DNA from: JALZDI01 sp965653225
Lineage (GTDB): Bacteria; Actinomycetota; Actinomycetes; Propionibacteriales; Nocardioidaceae
DNA: 16,377 bases
Direction: 5' to 3'
Assembly (NCBI GenBank): GCA_965653225.1
Contig: CBFGZI010000088.1
Location: 1-16,377 of the forward strand
The notes beneath the pieces were generated by a model. It saw only the letters and a list, made by a program, of their open reading frames with translations, ran no database searches and was not told the DNA's origin. Each line of letters starts with the position of its first letter. Within the stretch, counting starts at the first letter, position 1. Positions 7,761-15,738 of the stretch are shown here, in pieces. The translations under genes and the position numbers were made by a program.

Positions 7761-9497
7761 TCAGGTGGCCGCGCGCTCGCGCGCCGCCACGTCGAGCAGC
7801 TCCTCGGCGTGGGCCTGCGCCGACTCCGAGCCCTCCAGGCCCGCGAGCATGCGCGACAGCTCGCGCACCCGGTCGGCGCCCTCGACCGCGGTCAGGACGA
7901 TGGAGTTCACGGTGCCGTCGTCGCTCTTGACGACGACGTAGGGGCGGGCGGCGAACGCCGCGACCTGCGGCAGGTGGGTCACGACCAGCACCTGCGCCTG
8001 GCGCGCCAGGCGTGCCAGCCGGCGGCCGATCTCGACCGCGGCCTTGCCGCCGACCCCGGCGTCGACCTCGTCGAAGACCAGCGTGGGCACCGGGTTGCGG
8101 CCGGCGAGCACCACCTCGAGGGCGAGCATCACCCGGGACAGCTCGCCGCCGGAGGCGCCCTTGTCGAGCGACCGCGGCTCGGAGGAGGCGTTGGCCGCCA
8201 GCTGCATCTCCACCTCGTCGGCGCCGTCCGGGCCGAACGCGAGGTGCCGGTCGCCGACCTCCAGCCCGTCGGGGTCGTCGCGCTGGGCAACGCGCACGGC
8301 GAACCGGGCATGCGGCATCGCCCGGGCCGACAGCTCCGCGGTGACGGCCGCCTGCAGTCGCTCGGCGGCCTGGCCGCGCTCGTCGGTGAGCCGCCCGGCC
8401 AGCATGGCCAGCTCCGCGCGCAGCGACTCGACCTCGCCGCGCAGCTCCTGGATGCGGTCGTCGGTGCCGTCGAGCTCCAGCAGCCGCTTGGCCGCCTGCT
8501 CGCCCCACTGCAGCACCTCGTCGACCGTGTCGCCGTACTTGCGCTGCAGCGCGGTCAGCGTGGCCCGCCGCTCCTGCACCCACGCCAGCCTCGCGGGGTC
8601 GGACTCGACCGAGGTGGCGTAGGAGGCGACGTCGGAGCCGAGGTCGCCGACCAGGTAGGTGGCCTCGGCCACGCGGTCGTGCAGCGCGGCCAGGTCGGGG
8701 TCGTGGTCGCGTACGCCCTCCAGCGCCCGCCGAGCACGGTCGAGCATGGCCACGGCGTCGGCGCCGATCGTGTCGTCGTCGCCGACGAGAGCCAGGCGCG
8801 CCTCGAGCGAGGCGGTACGCAGGGCGTCGGCGTGCGCCAGCCGCTCCTCCTCGGCGACCAGCTCGGCGTCCTCGCCCGGCTGCGGCTCCGCCTGCTCCAG
8901 CTCCTGCAGGCCCAGCCGCAGCAGGTCGGCCTCGCGGGCGCGCTCGCGCACGGTCGCGGAGACCTCGGCGAGCTCGCGCTCGGTCTCACGCAGCCGCCGG
9001 TACGCGGCCCGGTAGCGGTCGCGGACCTCCAGCAGGTCGTCGCCGGCGTAGCGGTCGAGCGACTCGCGCTGCCGCGCCGGCTGCAGCAGCCGGATCTGGT
9101 CGGACTGGCCGTGCACGGCGACCAGGGCGTCGGCCACGCCGCCGAGCCGTCCCATCGGCACCGAGGCTCCGCCGACCATCGCCCGGGAGCGTCCCTCGGC
9201 GGACACGGTGCGGGACAGGATCAGCGAGCCGTCGTCGACGTCGGCGCCGAGGTCGGCGAGCTGCTCCTGCAGCGGCGTGGAGTCCGCCAGGGCGACCCGG
9301 CCCTCGATGCGGGACCGGGCGGCGCCGCTGCGTACGAGCCCGGAGTCGGCCCGGCCGCCCAGCAGCAGGCCCAGCGCGGTGACGACCATGGTCTTGCCGG
9401 CACCGGTCTCGCCGGTCACCGCGGTGAACCCGGGCCCGAGGTCGAGCACCGCGTCGTCGATGACACCGACGGCGGACAGCCGCAGCTCCTCAAGCAT
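7761..9497 (-). CDS. recN: DNA repair protein RecN
   Basis: RecN is an SMC-like ATPase acting in recombinational repair of double-strand breaks. The 578-residue protein has Walker A GETGAGKT at 29-36, a Q-loop HGQSD at 129-133, a long charged coiled-coil middle (about 150-390), the ABC signature KGASGGELS at 446-454, Walker B TLVFDEVDAG at 472-481, and the switch His508 (VVTHLPQ). The length is typical. The ATG at 9497 is preceded by GGGGAGGG with about 5 bases between, and it overlaps the nadK stop by 8 bases. The frame stays open upstream to 9704, but that would overlap nadK by over 200 bases and add nothing conserved. The order nadK-recN is conserved across actinobacteria. Confidence 0.97.
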   Translation of the reverse strand: MLEELRLSAVGVIDDAVLDLGPGFTAVTGETGAGKTMVVTALGLLLGGRADSGLVRSGAARSRIEGRVALADSTPLQEQLADLGADVDDGSLILSRTVSAEGRSRAMVGGASVPMGRLGGVADALVAVHGQSDQIRLLQPARQRESLDRYAGDDLLEVRDRYRAAYRRLRETERELAEVSATVRERAREADLLRLGLQELEQAEPQPGEDAELVAEEERLAHADALRTASLEARLALVGDDDTIGADAVAMLDRARRALEGVRDHDPDLAALHDRVAEATYLVGDLGSDVASYATSVESDPARLAWVQERRATLTALQRKYGDTVDEVLQWGEQAAKRLLELDGTDDRIQELRGEVESLRAELAMLAGRLTDERGQAAERLQAAVTAELSARAMPHARFAVRVAQRDDPDGLEVGDRHLAFGPDGADEVEMQLAANASSEPRSLDKGASGGELSRVMLALEVVLAGRNPVPTLVFDEVDAGVGGKAAVEIGRRLARLARQAQVLVVTHLPQVAAFAARPYVVVKSDDGTVNSIVLTAVEGADRVRELSRMLAGLEGSESAQAHAEELLDVAARERAAT

Positions 9498-10473
9498 CGT
9501 CGCCCTCCCCGCCGAACGGCCCACCGCCTCGGGCGCGCCGCCGGCGCTCGGCGCCGCCGCGCCAGCCGTGCACCGGCAGGTCGAACTTGGCCACCAGCCG
9601 GTCGGTGAACGGGGCCCGGTGCAGACGCGCGAGGCGCACCGGTGTGCTGTCGCGTCGCACCTCGATGCGGGCACCGGGCGGCAGGTCGACGGTGCGGCGG
9701 CCATCGCACCACAGCACGCCGACGCCCTCGGTGTCGGCGACCACCTCGACCGCGAGGTGGGAGTCGGGCGAGACGACCATCGGCCGGGAGAAGAGCGCGT
9801 GGGCGCTGATCGGGACCATCAGCATGGCGGCGACCTCCGGCCACACCACGGGTCCGCCGGCGCTGAACGCGTAGGCGGTGGAGCCGGTGGGCGTCGCGCA
9901 CACCACCCCGTCGCACCCGAACCGAGACAGCGGGCGACCGTCGACCTCGACCACGAGCTCGAACATGCGCTGCCGGGCGGCCTTCTCCACACTCGCCTCG
10001 TTGAGCGCCCACTCGTGCGCGACCACCTCACCGTCCTTGCGGACCAGCACGTCGAGGGTCATCCGCTCCTCGACGTGGTAGGCCCGGTGCACCACGTGCT
10101 CGACGGTGACGTCGAGGTCGTCGACCTCGGCCTCGGCGAGGAACCCGATGTGGCCGAGGTTGACGCCGAGCAGCGGGGTGCCCGAGTGCCGGGTCAGCTC
10201 GGCGCTGCGCAGGATGGTGCCGTCTCCGCCGATCACCACGACCACCTCGCAGCCGTGCGCGGCGTCGATGCCTGCAGGGACCACCTGGCAGTGCTCGACC
10301 GGCTTGAGGTCTGCGGCCTCGGAGGCCAGCAGCCGCACGGTGATGCCCGCGTCGGACAGCCGCCGCACCGTCTCCTGGGCCACGTCGAGGGCACTGGGGC
10401 GACCGGTGTGCGCCACCACGAGCACGGTGCGGCCGGGGTAGCCGCCGCGCGGGCGGGTGGCGTCGCTGGTCAC
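9490..10473 (-). CDS. nadK: NAD kinase
   Basis: NAD kinase phosphorylates NAD to NADP with ATP or polyphosphate. The 327-residue protein shows the family hallmark GGDGT at 82-86 (catalytic Asp84), the NE pair at 158-159 (ALNEAS), and the glycine-rich CDGVVCATPTGSTAYAFSAG segment at 187-206. The last 25 residues form an Arg/Gly-rich tail ending in acidic residues, beyond the usual core. The GTG start (10473-10471) overlaps the tlyA stop as GTGA, with GAGAGGG 7 bases upstream. Its end overlaps recN by 8 bases. The mycobacterial equivalent is Rv1695 (ppnK). Confidence 0.97.
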   Translation of the reverse strand: MTSDATRPRGGYPGRTVLVVAHTGRPSALDVAQETVRRLSDAGITVRLLASEAADLKPVEHCQVVPAGIDAAHGCEVVVVIGGDGTILRSAELTRHSGTPLLGVNLGHIGFLAEAEVDDLDVTVEHVVHRAYHVEERMTLDVLVRKDGEVVAHEWALNEASVEKAARQRMFELVVEVDGRPLSRFGCDGVVCATPTGSTAYAFSAGGPVVWPEVAAMLMVPISAHALFSRPMVVSPDSHLAVEVVADTEGVGVLWCDGRRTVDLPPGARIEVRRDSTPVRLARLHRAPFTDRLVAKFDLPVHGWRGGAERRRRARGGGPFGGEGDDA

Positions 10474-11306
10474 CAGGACACCCTCTCACCGTTCGGCTCA
10501 CCCGCGGCTGCACGGTCGATCGCCTCCGCGGAGAGCGTGCCGGGGCCGGGACGCAGCCACAGGAAGTACTCGACGTTGCCGGACGGTCCCGGCAGCGGGC
10601 TGCGCATCACCGCGTGCGCGCCCCAGCCCAGATGCCGCCCGGTGTCGGCGACACGACGCACCGCGTCGGCACGCAGCTCCGGCCGGCGAACGACGCCGCG
10701 GCTGCCCAGGCGCTCTCGCCCGACCTCGAACTGCGGCTTGACCATCAGCAGCAGGTCGGGCGGCGGCTCCGCGCCGGGGTCGACCAGGCCGGTCAGCACG
10801 GGCAGCACGAGCGTCAGCGAGATGAACGAGACGTCGGCGACGACCAGGTCCACGGGTCCGCCGATATCGCCGGCGGTGACGTCGCGGACGTTGTGGCCCT
10901 CCATGACCACCGTGCGCGGGTCGTCGCGCAGCCGTGGCACCAGCTGCCCGTGGCCGACGTCGAGGCAGACCACCTGGCGTGCGCCGGCGCGCAGCAGCAC
11001 GTCGGTGAACCCGCCGGTGGACGCGCCCACGTCGAGGCAGCGCCGTCCGCGGACGGGCGGACCCTGCGGACCGAGCTCGCTCAGGGCGCCGGCGAGCTTG
11101 TACGCCGCGCGGGAGGCGTATCCGGGGTCGTCGGGGTCGGCCTCGACCACAAGGCCGGTGCTCGGCGCGGTCCGGTACGCCGGCTTGCCGACGACGCGGC
11201 CGTCGGCCCGCACCCGGCCGGCGGCGACGAGGGCGGCGGCGTGCTCGCGGGAGCGGGCCAGGCCACGACGGACCAGCTCGGCGTCGACGCGTGGTTGCGT
11301 GGCCAC
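10470..11306 (-). CDS. tlyA: TlyA-type 16S/23S rRNA 2'-O-methyltransferase
   Basis: TlyA methylates ribose 2'-OH groups of 16S and 23S rRNA using S-adenosylmethionine; in mycobacteria this determines capreomycin sensitivity. The 278-residue protein has an N-terminal S4 RNA-binding domain (about 5-62, DAELVRRGLARSREHA) and an FtsJ-like methyltransferase domain with the SAM motif LDVGASTGGF at 91-100. The catalytic tetrad expected for TlyA is present at Lys70, Asp158, Lys190 and Glu246. The start is a GTG at 11306 with no clear Shine-Dalgarno sequence, 21 bases after the preceding stop, so translation may depend on coupling. It overlaps nadK by 4 bases. Confidence 0.96.
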   Translation of the reverse strand: MATQPRVDAELVRRGLARSREHAAALVAAGRVRADGRVVGKPAYRTAPSTGLVVEADPDDPGYASRAAYKLAGALSELGPQGPPVRGRRCLDVGASTGGFTDVLLRAGARQVVCLDVGHGQLVPRLRDDPRTVVMEGHNVRDVTAGDIGGPVDLVVADVSFISLTLVLPVLTGLVDPGAEPPPDLLLMVKPQFEVGRERLGSRGVVRRPELRADAVRRVADTGRHLGWGAHAVMRSPLPGPSGNVEYFLWLRPGPGTLSAEAIDRAAAGEPNGERVSW

Positions 11307-11327
11307 GGTGGTCTGGGCGGCCGCGGC

Positions 11328-11882
11328 TCAGCCGCGCGGTTCCTCGGCGGGCTCGACGGCGGCCTCCTCGAGCGCGTCGCGGAGCCGCTGGTGGATGACG
11401 TCGAACACCTCGGCGTGCTCGCCACCGGGCCGTCCGGCCAGGTCGTGCAGCCGCGCGACCGCGTCGTCGACGCGCGGGTCGCCGAACCCCTCGTCGTCCG
11501 GTGACGCGGCACCGTCGGACGAAGCAGCCACGGCCGGGGCAGCCCTTGTCCCGGCAGCGTCGATCTGGGCAGTCACGGCCCGGTCCTGGGTGTCGGGCGC
11601 GTCGGTCGCCCCCGCGTCGGGCTCGACGGCATCGGTCCCAGTGGCACCGGACTCGGAGTCATCGGGCTCGGCGGCGTCAGGCCGGGGGGCATCGGGCCCA
11701 ACGGCGGAGGGGGCAGTGGGGGCGCCGGTGTCGTCCGCGGGGACCTCGCGCGTCGGGGGCTCCGGTGCGGCGGCCCCCTGCGGAGGCGTCGCCTCGGCAG
11801 GTGCCTCTGCGTGGGCTTCCTCGTGGGGGCCGTCCTGGGGGGCGGCAGGCGCGACCGGGCGCTCGTCGTACGGCTGCGTCAT
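11328..11882 (-). CDS. Hypothetical protein with disordered acidic linker and C-terminal helical motif
   Basis: I do not recognise a characterised function. The 184-residue protein has a long low-complexity region (about 10-135) rich in Ala, Pro, Asp, Glu and Thr, probably disordered. A compact C-terminal segment (about 136-178; VDDAVARLHDLAG then EVFDVIHQRLRDALEE) predicts two amphipathic helices. Short proteins or tails with this helical motif occur between the HAD phosphatase and tlyA in other actinobacteria (Rv1693 is the small gene at this position in Mycobacterium). The ATG at 11882 overlaps the phosphatase stop as ATGA, showing tight coupling. No signal peptide or membrane segment is visible. 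The linker length is likely to vary between species. Confidence 0.8.
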   Translation of the reverse strand: MTQPYDERPVAPAAPQDGPHEEAHAEAPAEATPPQGAAAPEPPTREVPADDTGAPTAPSAVGPDAPRPDAAEPDDSESGATGTDAVEPDAGATDAPDTQDRAVTAQIDAAGTRAAPAVAASSDGAASPDDEGFGDPRVDDAVARLHDLAGRPGGEHAEVFDVIHQRLRDALEEAAVEPAEEPRG

Positions 11883-13009
11883 CTCAACCACGGTAGCGGC
11901 TGTTCGGGGGTGGCGGCGTCGCGCCAGGCCGTGTTCACCAGCTCGTCGGGCCACGGTTCCGAATCGCCGCCGGTGCCGCCCTCAGTGCCCTCGGCGGAGC
12001 CGGCCCGGTCCGCGTGCGCCCAGCACAGCGACACCAGTGCCCGGAGGGCGTCGACGGGTGAGCCGGTACCGCGGAGCTCGGGGCGCGAGCGCGTCGGCGA
12101 GTCGTCATCGGCGACCGGGCGCGCCACCCAGCCGCCGCACCGCCACTCCTCCCCCGCGCTCTCCGGCTGCGGGTGGGACTCCTGCAGCCCGCCAAGGTCG
12201 GCCGCGACGTAGGTCGGTCGCAGATGCGGCGCGGCCGCGGCCAGCCTGACCACGTCGGTGACGCCGGTCATCACCAGCATCGAGTCGGCGCCGAACCGCC
12301 CCGCGCCCTCGATGTCGGTGTCGAGCCGGTCGCCGACGACCAGCGGGCGGCTGCCGCCGACCCGCAGCATGGTCTCCTCGTACAGCGGCGTCTGCGGCTT
12401 GCCGGCCACCTCTGGCCGCTTCCCGGTGGCGAGCGCCACCACCTCGACCAGGGCGCCGTTGCCGGGGGCCGGGCCGCGCGGGGTGGGCACGGTGAGGTCG
12501 GGGTTGGACGCGATCCAGGGCAGTCCGGCGTGCACCGCGGCGGACGCCTCCGCCAGCAACCGCCATCCCACCTCCGGGCCGAAACCCTGCACCACCGCGG
12601 CAGTGTCGTCGTCGAACCGGTGCACCCCCACCAGCCCGTGCTCGTCGAGCGCGGCCTCCAGCCCGTCGCCGCCGACGACCAGCACCCGTGCGCCGGCAGG
12701 TACGCGACCGGCCACCAGCCGGGCCGCCGCCTGCGCCGAGCTCACGACGTCGTCGTCGGCGCAGTCCACGCCCATCCGGCGAAGCCGCTCGGCCACCCGG
12801 TGCGGCGGCCGCGACGCGTTGTTGGTTACGAAGGCCGCGGTCATCCCGGCCGCGACGGCGTCCGCGATGTGCCCAGGCGCGCCGGTGATCGGCTCGCCGG
12901 CGATGTAGACGACGCCGTCGAGGTCGAACATGGCGGTGTCATAGACCTCGCTCAGCCGCCGCGTGCACGCGCGCAGGCCCCGCTGCGGCACCGTCGCCGT
13001 GGTCCCCAC
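11879..13009 (-). CDS. HAD-superfamily phosphatase, NagD-like (Rv1692 type)
   Basis: The 376-residue protein is a cap-containing HAD hydrolase. Motif I FDLDGVVY is at 28-35 with nucleophile Asp29 and acid Asp31, motif II Thr62 (VTNNAS), motif III Lys204 (AGKPQTP), and motif IV VGDRLDTDIEGA at 225-236 with Asp227 and the following acidic residues. The NagD-type cap lies between about 85 and 185. The C-terminal 90 residues (287-376) form an extension rich in Gly, Asp and Trp that is outside the catalytic fold. The mycobacterial counterpart Rv1692 has been described as a glycerol-3-phosphate phosphatase; the same activity here is an inference from position and family. The GTG start at 13009 follows AGGAGG by about 6 bases. 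It heads the tlyA-nadK-recN operon. Confidence 0.92.
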   Translation of the reverse strand: MGTTATVPQRGLRACTRRLSEVYDTAMFDLDGVVYIAGEPITGAPGHIADAVAAGMTAAFVTNNASRPPHRVAERLRRMGVDCADDDVVSSAQAAARLVAGRVPAGARVLVVGGDGLEAALDEHGLVGVHRFDDDTAAVVQGFGPEVGWRLLAEASAAVHAGLPWIASNPDLTVPTPRGPAPGNGALVEVVALATGKRPEVAGKPQTPLYEETMLRVGGSRPLVVGDRLDTDIEGAGRFGADSMLVMTGVTDVVRLAAAAPHLRPTYVAADLGGLQESHPQPESAGEEWRCGGWVARPVADDDSPTRSRPELRGTGSPVDALRALVSLCWAHADRAGSAEGTEGGTGGDSEPWPDELVNTAWRDAATPEQPLPWLR

Positions 13010-13026
13010 TGCGCCCTCCTCCAACG

Positions 13027-13053
13027 TTGCTGCGAAGCCGTCGCGGCTAGGAT
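13027..13053 (+). promoter_or_regulatory. Probable leaderless promoter of the DUF1015 gene
   Basis: TAGGAT (13048-13053, TANNNT) lies 7 bases before the ATG at 13061, the spacing seen at leaderless actinobacterial genes. A weak TTGCTG (13027-13032) lies 15 bases upstream of it. No Shine-Dalgarno sequence precedes the ATG. An ATG at 13052 overlaps the -10 element and is a less likely start. Confidence 0.45.
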
Positions 13054-13060
13054 GCCGCGG

Positions 13061-14314
13061 ATGCCACCCGAAGCCCGCGATCCCGGCGCCGGCCTGGTGA
13101 TGCGCCCGTTCCGGGCCACACGTTACGGGCCTCCCGTGGGAGACGACCTCGGCACGGTCACCTCTCCGCCCTACGACGTCATCGACGAGGAGACGGTCGA
13201 CCGGCTGCACGCGTCGCACCCGTACAACGTGGTCCGGCTGATCCTGCCGCGCAGGTTCGCCCAGACCGACAGCTACGATGAGGTCGACGCCCGGCTGCGC
13301 GAGTGGCAGCGCAGCCAGGTGCTGGTCGAGGACGCCGACCCTGCGCTGAACGTCTACGAGTACACGGCGGGCGCACACACCGTGCGCGGACTCGTCGGCG
13401 CGCTCGGGCTGCGCGACCCCGCGCGCCGGGTCGTCCTGCCGCACGAGGGTGTGATGCCCGGCCCGGTGAACGACCGCGCCGAGCTGATCGCGCGCACCCG
13501 GAGCAACCTCGAGCCGATCCTGCTGGTCTACGACGGTGGCGGCGCAGCCAGCGACCTGGTCGACGGCGTCACCGACGAGCAGCGCATCATCGACACCGTC
13601 GCGCCGGACGGCTCCAGCCACACGGTCTGGCGCATCTCCGATGCCGAGACCCTGGCCGCCGTCGCGCGGGACCTCGCCCCGCAGCGGGCCCTGATCGCAG
13701 ACGGCCACCACCGCTACGCCGCCTACCGCCAGGTCCAGTCGGCGGGATCCGAAGCCCAACCCGACCTCGCGTCTGACCCCGGCTCTCACACCGGGTCTGA
13801 CCCCGAGCTCGACTACGGCCTGGCGCTGCTGGTGGACCAGCAGCGTTACCCGCTCCAGCTCGGCCCGATCCACCGGCTGGTCCGCAGCCTCTCGCTGGAC
13901 GAGCTTCGGGGTCGGGCGCTCGAGGGCACCACGGTCAAGGACTTCGGCGGGGACCCCGCCGCCGCGGCCGAGGCGGCAGCCGACGCGGCTGCTTCGCGGG
14001 CGGCGTTCGTGGCCTCCGACGGACAGCGCTGGGCGGTCGTGGTCGCCGACAGGGCTCCCGCCGAGATCGACACACACGTGCTGCACGAGCGGCTGCTGCC
14101 CGCCTGGGACGTCGACGAGGCGGGGGTGGACTACGTCCACGACGCCGAGCACGCCGTCGCCGAGGCCCGGGCGCACCGCGGGGTGGCGCTGCTCGTGCGC
14201 CCGCCGTCGGTGGCGGCGGTGGTCGCGGCCGCGGAGCAGGGCCGCACGCTGCCCCGCAAGTCGACGTCGTTCGGGCCCAAGCCGCGCATGGGCCTGCTGA
14301 TGCGCGCCTTCTAG
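13061..14314 (+). CDS. DUF1015 family protein
   Basis: The 417-residue protein matches the widely distributed, uncharacterised DUF1015 family. Recognisable conserved patches are SPPYDVI (35-41), HPYNVVRLI (53-61), HEGVM (128-132), ADGHHRYAAY (213-222) and a C-terminal LPRKSTSFGPKPRMGL (397-412). The His-rich ADGHHR patch suggests metal or phosphate binding, but no reaction is established. Residues 227-250 form a low-complexity insert containing a SDPG/SDPE duplication between conserved blocks. It is the only plus-strand gene here, diverging from the phosphatase with 51 bases between. Its TAG stop shares CTAG with the stop of the convergent Ssb-like gene. Translation probably begins at 13061 on a leaderless mRNA; an in-frame ATG at 13052 would add three residues. 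Confidence 0.93.
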   Translation: MPPEARDPGAGLVMRPFRATRYGPPVGDDLGTVTSPPYDVIDEETVDRLHASHPYNVVRLILPRRFAQTDSYDEVDARLREWQRSQVLVEDADPALNVYEYTAGAHTVRGLVGALGLRDPARRVVLPHEGVMPGPVNDRAELIARTRSNLEPILLVYDGGGAASDLVDGVTDEQRIIDTVAPDGSSHTVWRISDAETLAAVARDLAPQRALIADGHHRYAAYRQVQSAGSEAQPDLASDPGSHTGSDPELDYGLALLVDQQRYPLQLGPIHRLVRSLSLDELRGRALEGTTVKDFGGDPAAAAEAAADAAASRAAFVASDGQRWAVVVADRAPAEIDTHVLHERLLPAWDVDEAGVDYVHDAEHAVAEARAHRGVALLVRPPSVAAVVAAAEQGRTLPRKSTSFGPKPRMGLLMRAF

Positions 14315-14682
14315 GCCTGCTTGGCACGGCGGGCCTTCGTCACCTCGACCTCGACGCGGCTCACGGCGCCGCCCGCGGACCGGCGGAACCTCCGCCGCAG
14401 ATGACCCTCGACGCTGACGACGTCGCCGGCGCTCCACGACCGCACGGTGCGCTGGACGCGTGCGGTCCAGGCCGCGCAGTCGATGGTGTCGACCTGTCGT
14501 CGCTGCCCCTCGACGCTGTCGGAGCGGTCGACGACCACCCGGAAGATCAGCAGCAGGTCGCCGCTGGGCAGGTCTCGCGCCTCGGGGTCGGCCGCGAGCC
14601 GGCCGAGCAGGCTGACGCTGTTGACATGGGTGGGGCCGGCTGCGGCCTCGGACTTGGCTGTGTGGCTTGTGCGGGTCGGCAT
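14311..14682 (-). CDS. Single-stranded DNA-binding (Ssb/OB-fold) family protein, short paralogue
   Basis: The 123-residue protein has an OB-fold core of the Ssb type: NSVSLLGRLAADPEARDLPSG (21-41), IFRVVVDR (46-53), VDTIDCAAWTARVQ (64-77) and GDVVSVEGHLRRRF (86-99). It lacks the long flexible tail and the acidic DDDIPF-like tip that recruits partners in replicative Ssb, and it ends in a basic KARRAKQA. It is therefore a short paralogue or accessory Ssb-like protein. The ATG at 14682 follows GGAGGTG with a few bases between, a strong ribosome binding site. It lies 115 bases downstream of the RGG-rich protein gene, and its stop overlaps the DUF1015 stop by 3 bases. Confidence 0.88.
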   Translation of the reverse strand: MPTRTSHTAKSEAAAGPTHVNSVSLLGRLAADPEARDLPSGDLLLIFRVVVDRSDSVEGQRRQVDTIDCAAWTARVQRTVRSWSAGDVVSVEGHLRRRFRRSAGGAVSRVEVEVTKARRAKQA

Positions 14683-14702
14683 GAGCACCTCCGCGCCCCA
14701 GC

Positions 14703-14744
14703 CTCGCGGACCGCGGGGCGCCGCCGGAGCCGCTCGCGGACCGC
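14703..14744. repeat. 12-base direct repeat upstream of the Ssb-like gene
   Basis: CTCGCGGACCGC occurs at 14703-14714 and again at 14733-14744, 30 bases apart (about three helical turns), just upstream of the Ssb-like gene ribosome binding site. It could be a paired regulator site or chance in GC-rich sequence. Confidence 0.3.
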
Positions 14745-14797
14745 TGTGGATGGCCGGCCGCGCCGGGCAACCTGTGCGCCGAAACCGGCTCGCGCCC

Positions 14798-15703
14798 TCA
14801 GCCGTCGCCGCGTTCGACGGTGTCGGTCCCCTCCGTGTTCTCGAGCTCGGCGAGCCGCTCGCGCGCGTCGGTGAGCTCCTCGGAGTCGACGGCCACGACC
14901 CGGTGGAACCACTCGACGGCATCCGGCTGCCGACCTGCCTCGAGGAGAGCATCGGCGTAGGCGTAGCGCAGCCGCGCGGCCCAGGGGGCGTGGCTACGGC
15001 TGTGCAGCTCCTTGACCTCGAGCAGTCGTACGGCCACCTCCGGCTGACCGAGGTCTCGGCGTGCGCCGGCCACCACGATCATCATCTCGACCCGGCCGGC
15101 GGGGTCGAGCTCGTCGACGGCGGGGTCCCTGGCCAGCGCCAGCGCTCGCTCGGGGCGACCCATCGCACGCTCGCTGTCGGCGATCAGCGGCAGGTAGTCG
15201 GCGGCGCCGTTCATCCGGCGTGCGGCCCGGAGCTCCGTCAGCGCCTCGGCATAGTGCCCTGCCAGGTACGCGGCCTCGCCGCAGGCCTCGCGCACCACGG
15301 CCAGACGGGTCGCCCGGGCGCGCGCGGCCAGCGTGTGCTGGTAGGCGGTCTCGGGGTCGGTGTCCAGCAGCCGCCCGGCGGCGACCAGGTGGCGCGCCAC
15401 CCGGGTGGCCAGGCGCTCCGGCAGCGACCGCAGCTGCTGGCGTACGGAGGGGTCGAGCTCGCGTCCGGTGACGTCGTCAGGGAGCGGCGGACCGTCGTAG
15501 CGCTTCTGCTCCTCGGTGCGCGGCTGCTCCGCCGCCGGCCGGGGGCCGCCGCGCCGGTCCTGCCGGGGCGCCTGGCCGCGGCCGCTACGCCGGTCTGGTC
15601 TCCCCTCGCGCCGCGGTTGCGAGGGGCCGCCACCGCGACCACCACGGCCGCGGGCGTCGCCACCGCGACCGCTGGAGGACCCGCGACGCCGCTGGTCTGC
15701 CAT
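14798..15703 (-). CDS. Tetratricopeptide-like repeat protein with Arg/Gly-rich N-terminus (Rv1691 type)
   Basis: The 301-residue protein has two parts. Residues 1-55 are an Arg/Gly-rich disordered region with several RGG and GRGG units, a composition typical of nucleic-acid binding. Residues 82-290 are an all-helical repeat region with TPR-like helices, for example EAAYLAGHYAEALTELRAAR at 143-162 and the YADALLEAGRQPDAVEWFHR helix pair near 249-268. No enzymatic motif is visible; a scaffold or RNA-associated role is inferred only. The mycobacterial neighbour at this place, Rv1691, is also a TPR-like protein. The ATG at 15703 follows AGGGAGCAGGG. The gene begins 35 bases after the rRNA terminator with no obvious promoter of its own, so read-through from the rRNA operon may drive it. 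Confidence 0.85.
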   Translation of the reverse strand: MADQRRRGSSSGRGGDARGRGGRGGGPSQPRREGRPDRRSGRGQAPRQDRRGGPRPAAEQPRTEEQKRYDGPPLPDDVTGRELDPSVRQQLRSLPERLATRVARHLVAAGRLLDTDPETAYQHTLAARARATRLAVVREACGEAAYLAGHYAEALTELRAARRMNGAADYLPLIADSERAMGRPERALALARDPAVDELDPAGRVEMMIVVAGARRDLGQPEVAVRLLEVKELHSRSHAPWAARLRYAYADALLEAGRQPDAVEWFHRVVAVDSEELTDARERLAELENTEGTDTVERGDG

Positions 15704-15738
15704 CCCTGCTCCCTGACGTCCTCGTTCTCAATGGGCCT

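Noticed and set aside
9208..12249. Very long plus-strand open frame (over 1000 codons) opposite recN, nadK, tlyA and the hypothetical gene
   Set aside because: It is antisense to several genes with complete catalytic motifs, and its translation is low-complexity Ser/Arg/Ala without domains, as expected for GC-rich shadow frames. The same applies to plus-strand frames at 3606-5264 and 7716-9608.
11879..14770. A 963-codon minus-strand frame that would extend the HAD phosphatase upstream
   Set aside because: The upstream part is antisense to the DUF1015 gene, which has conserved family motifs. A GTG with a strong AGGAGG at 13009 gives a normal phosphatase length.
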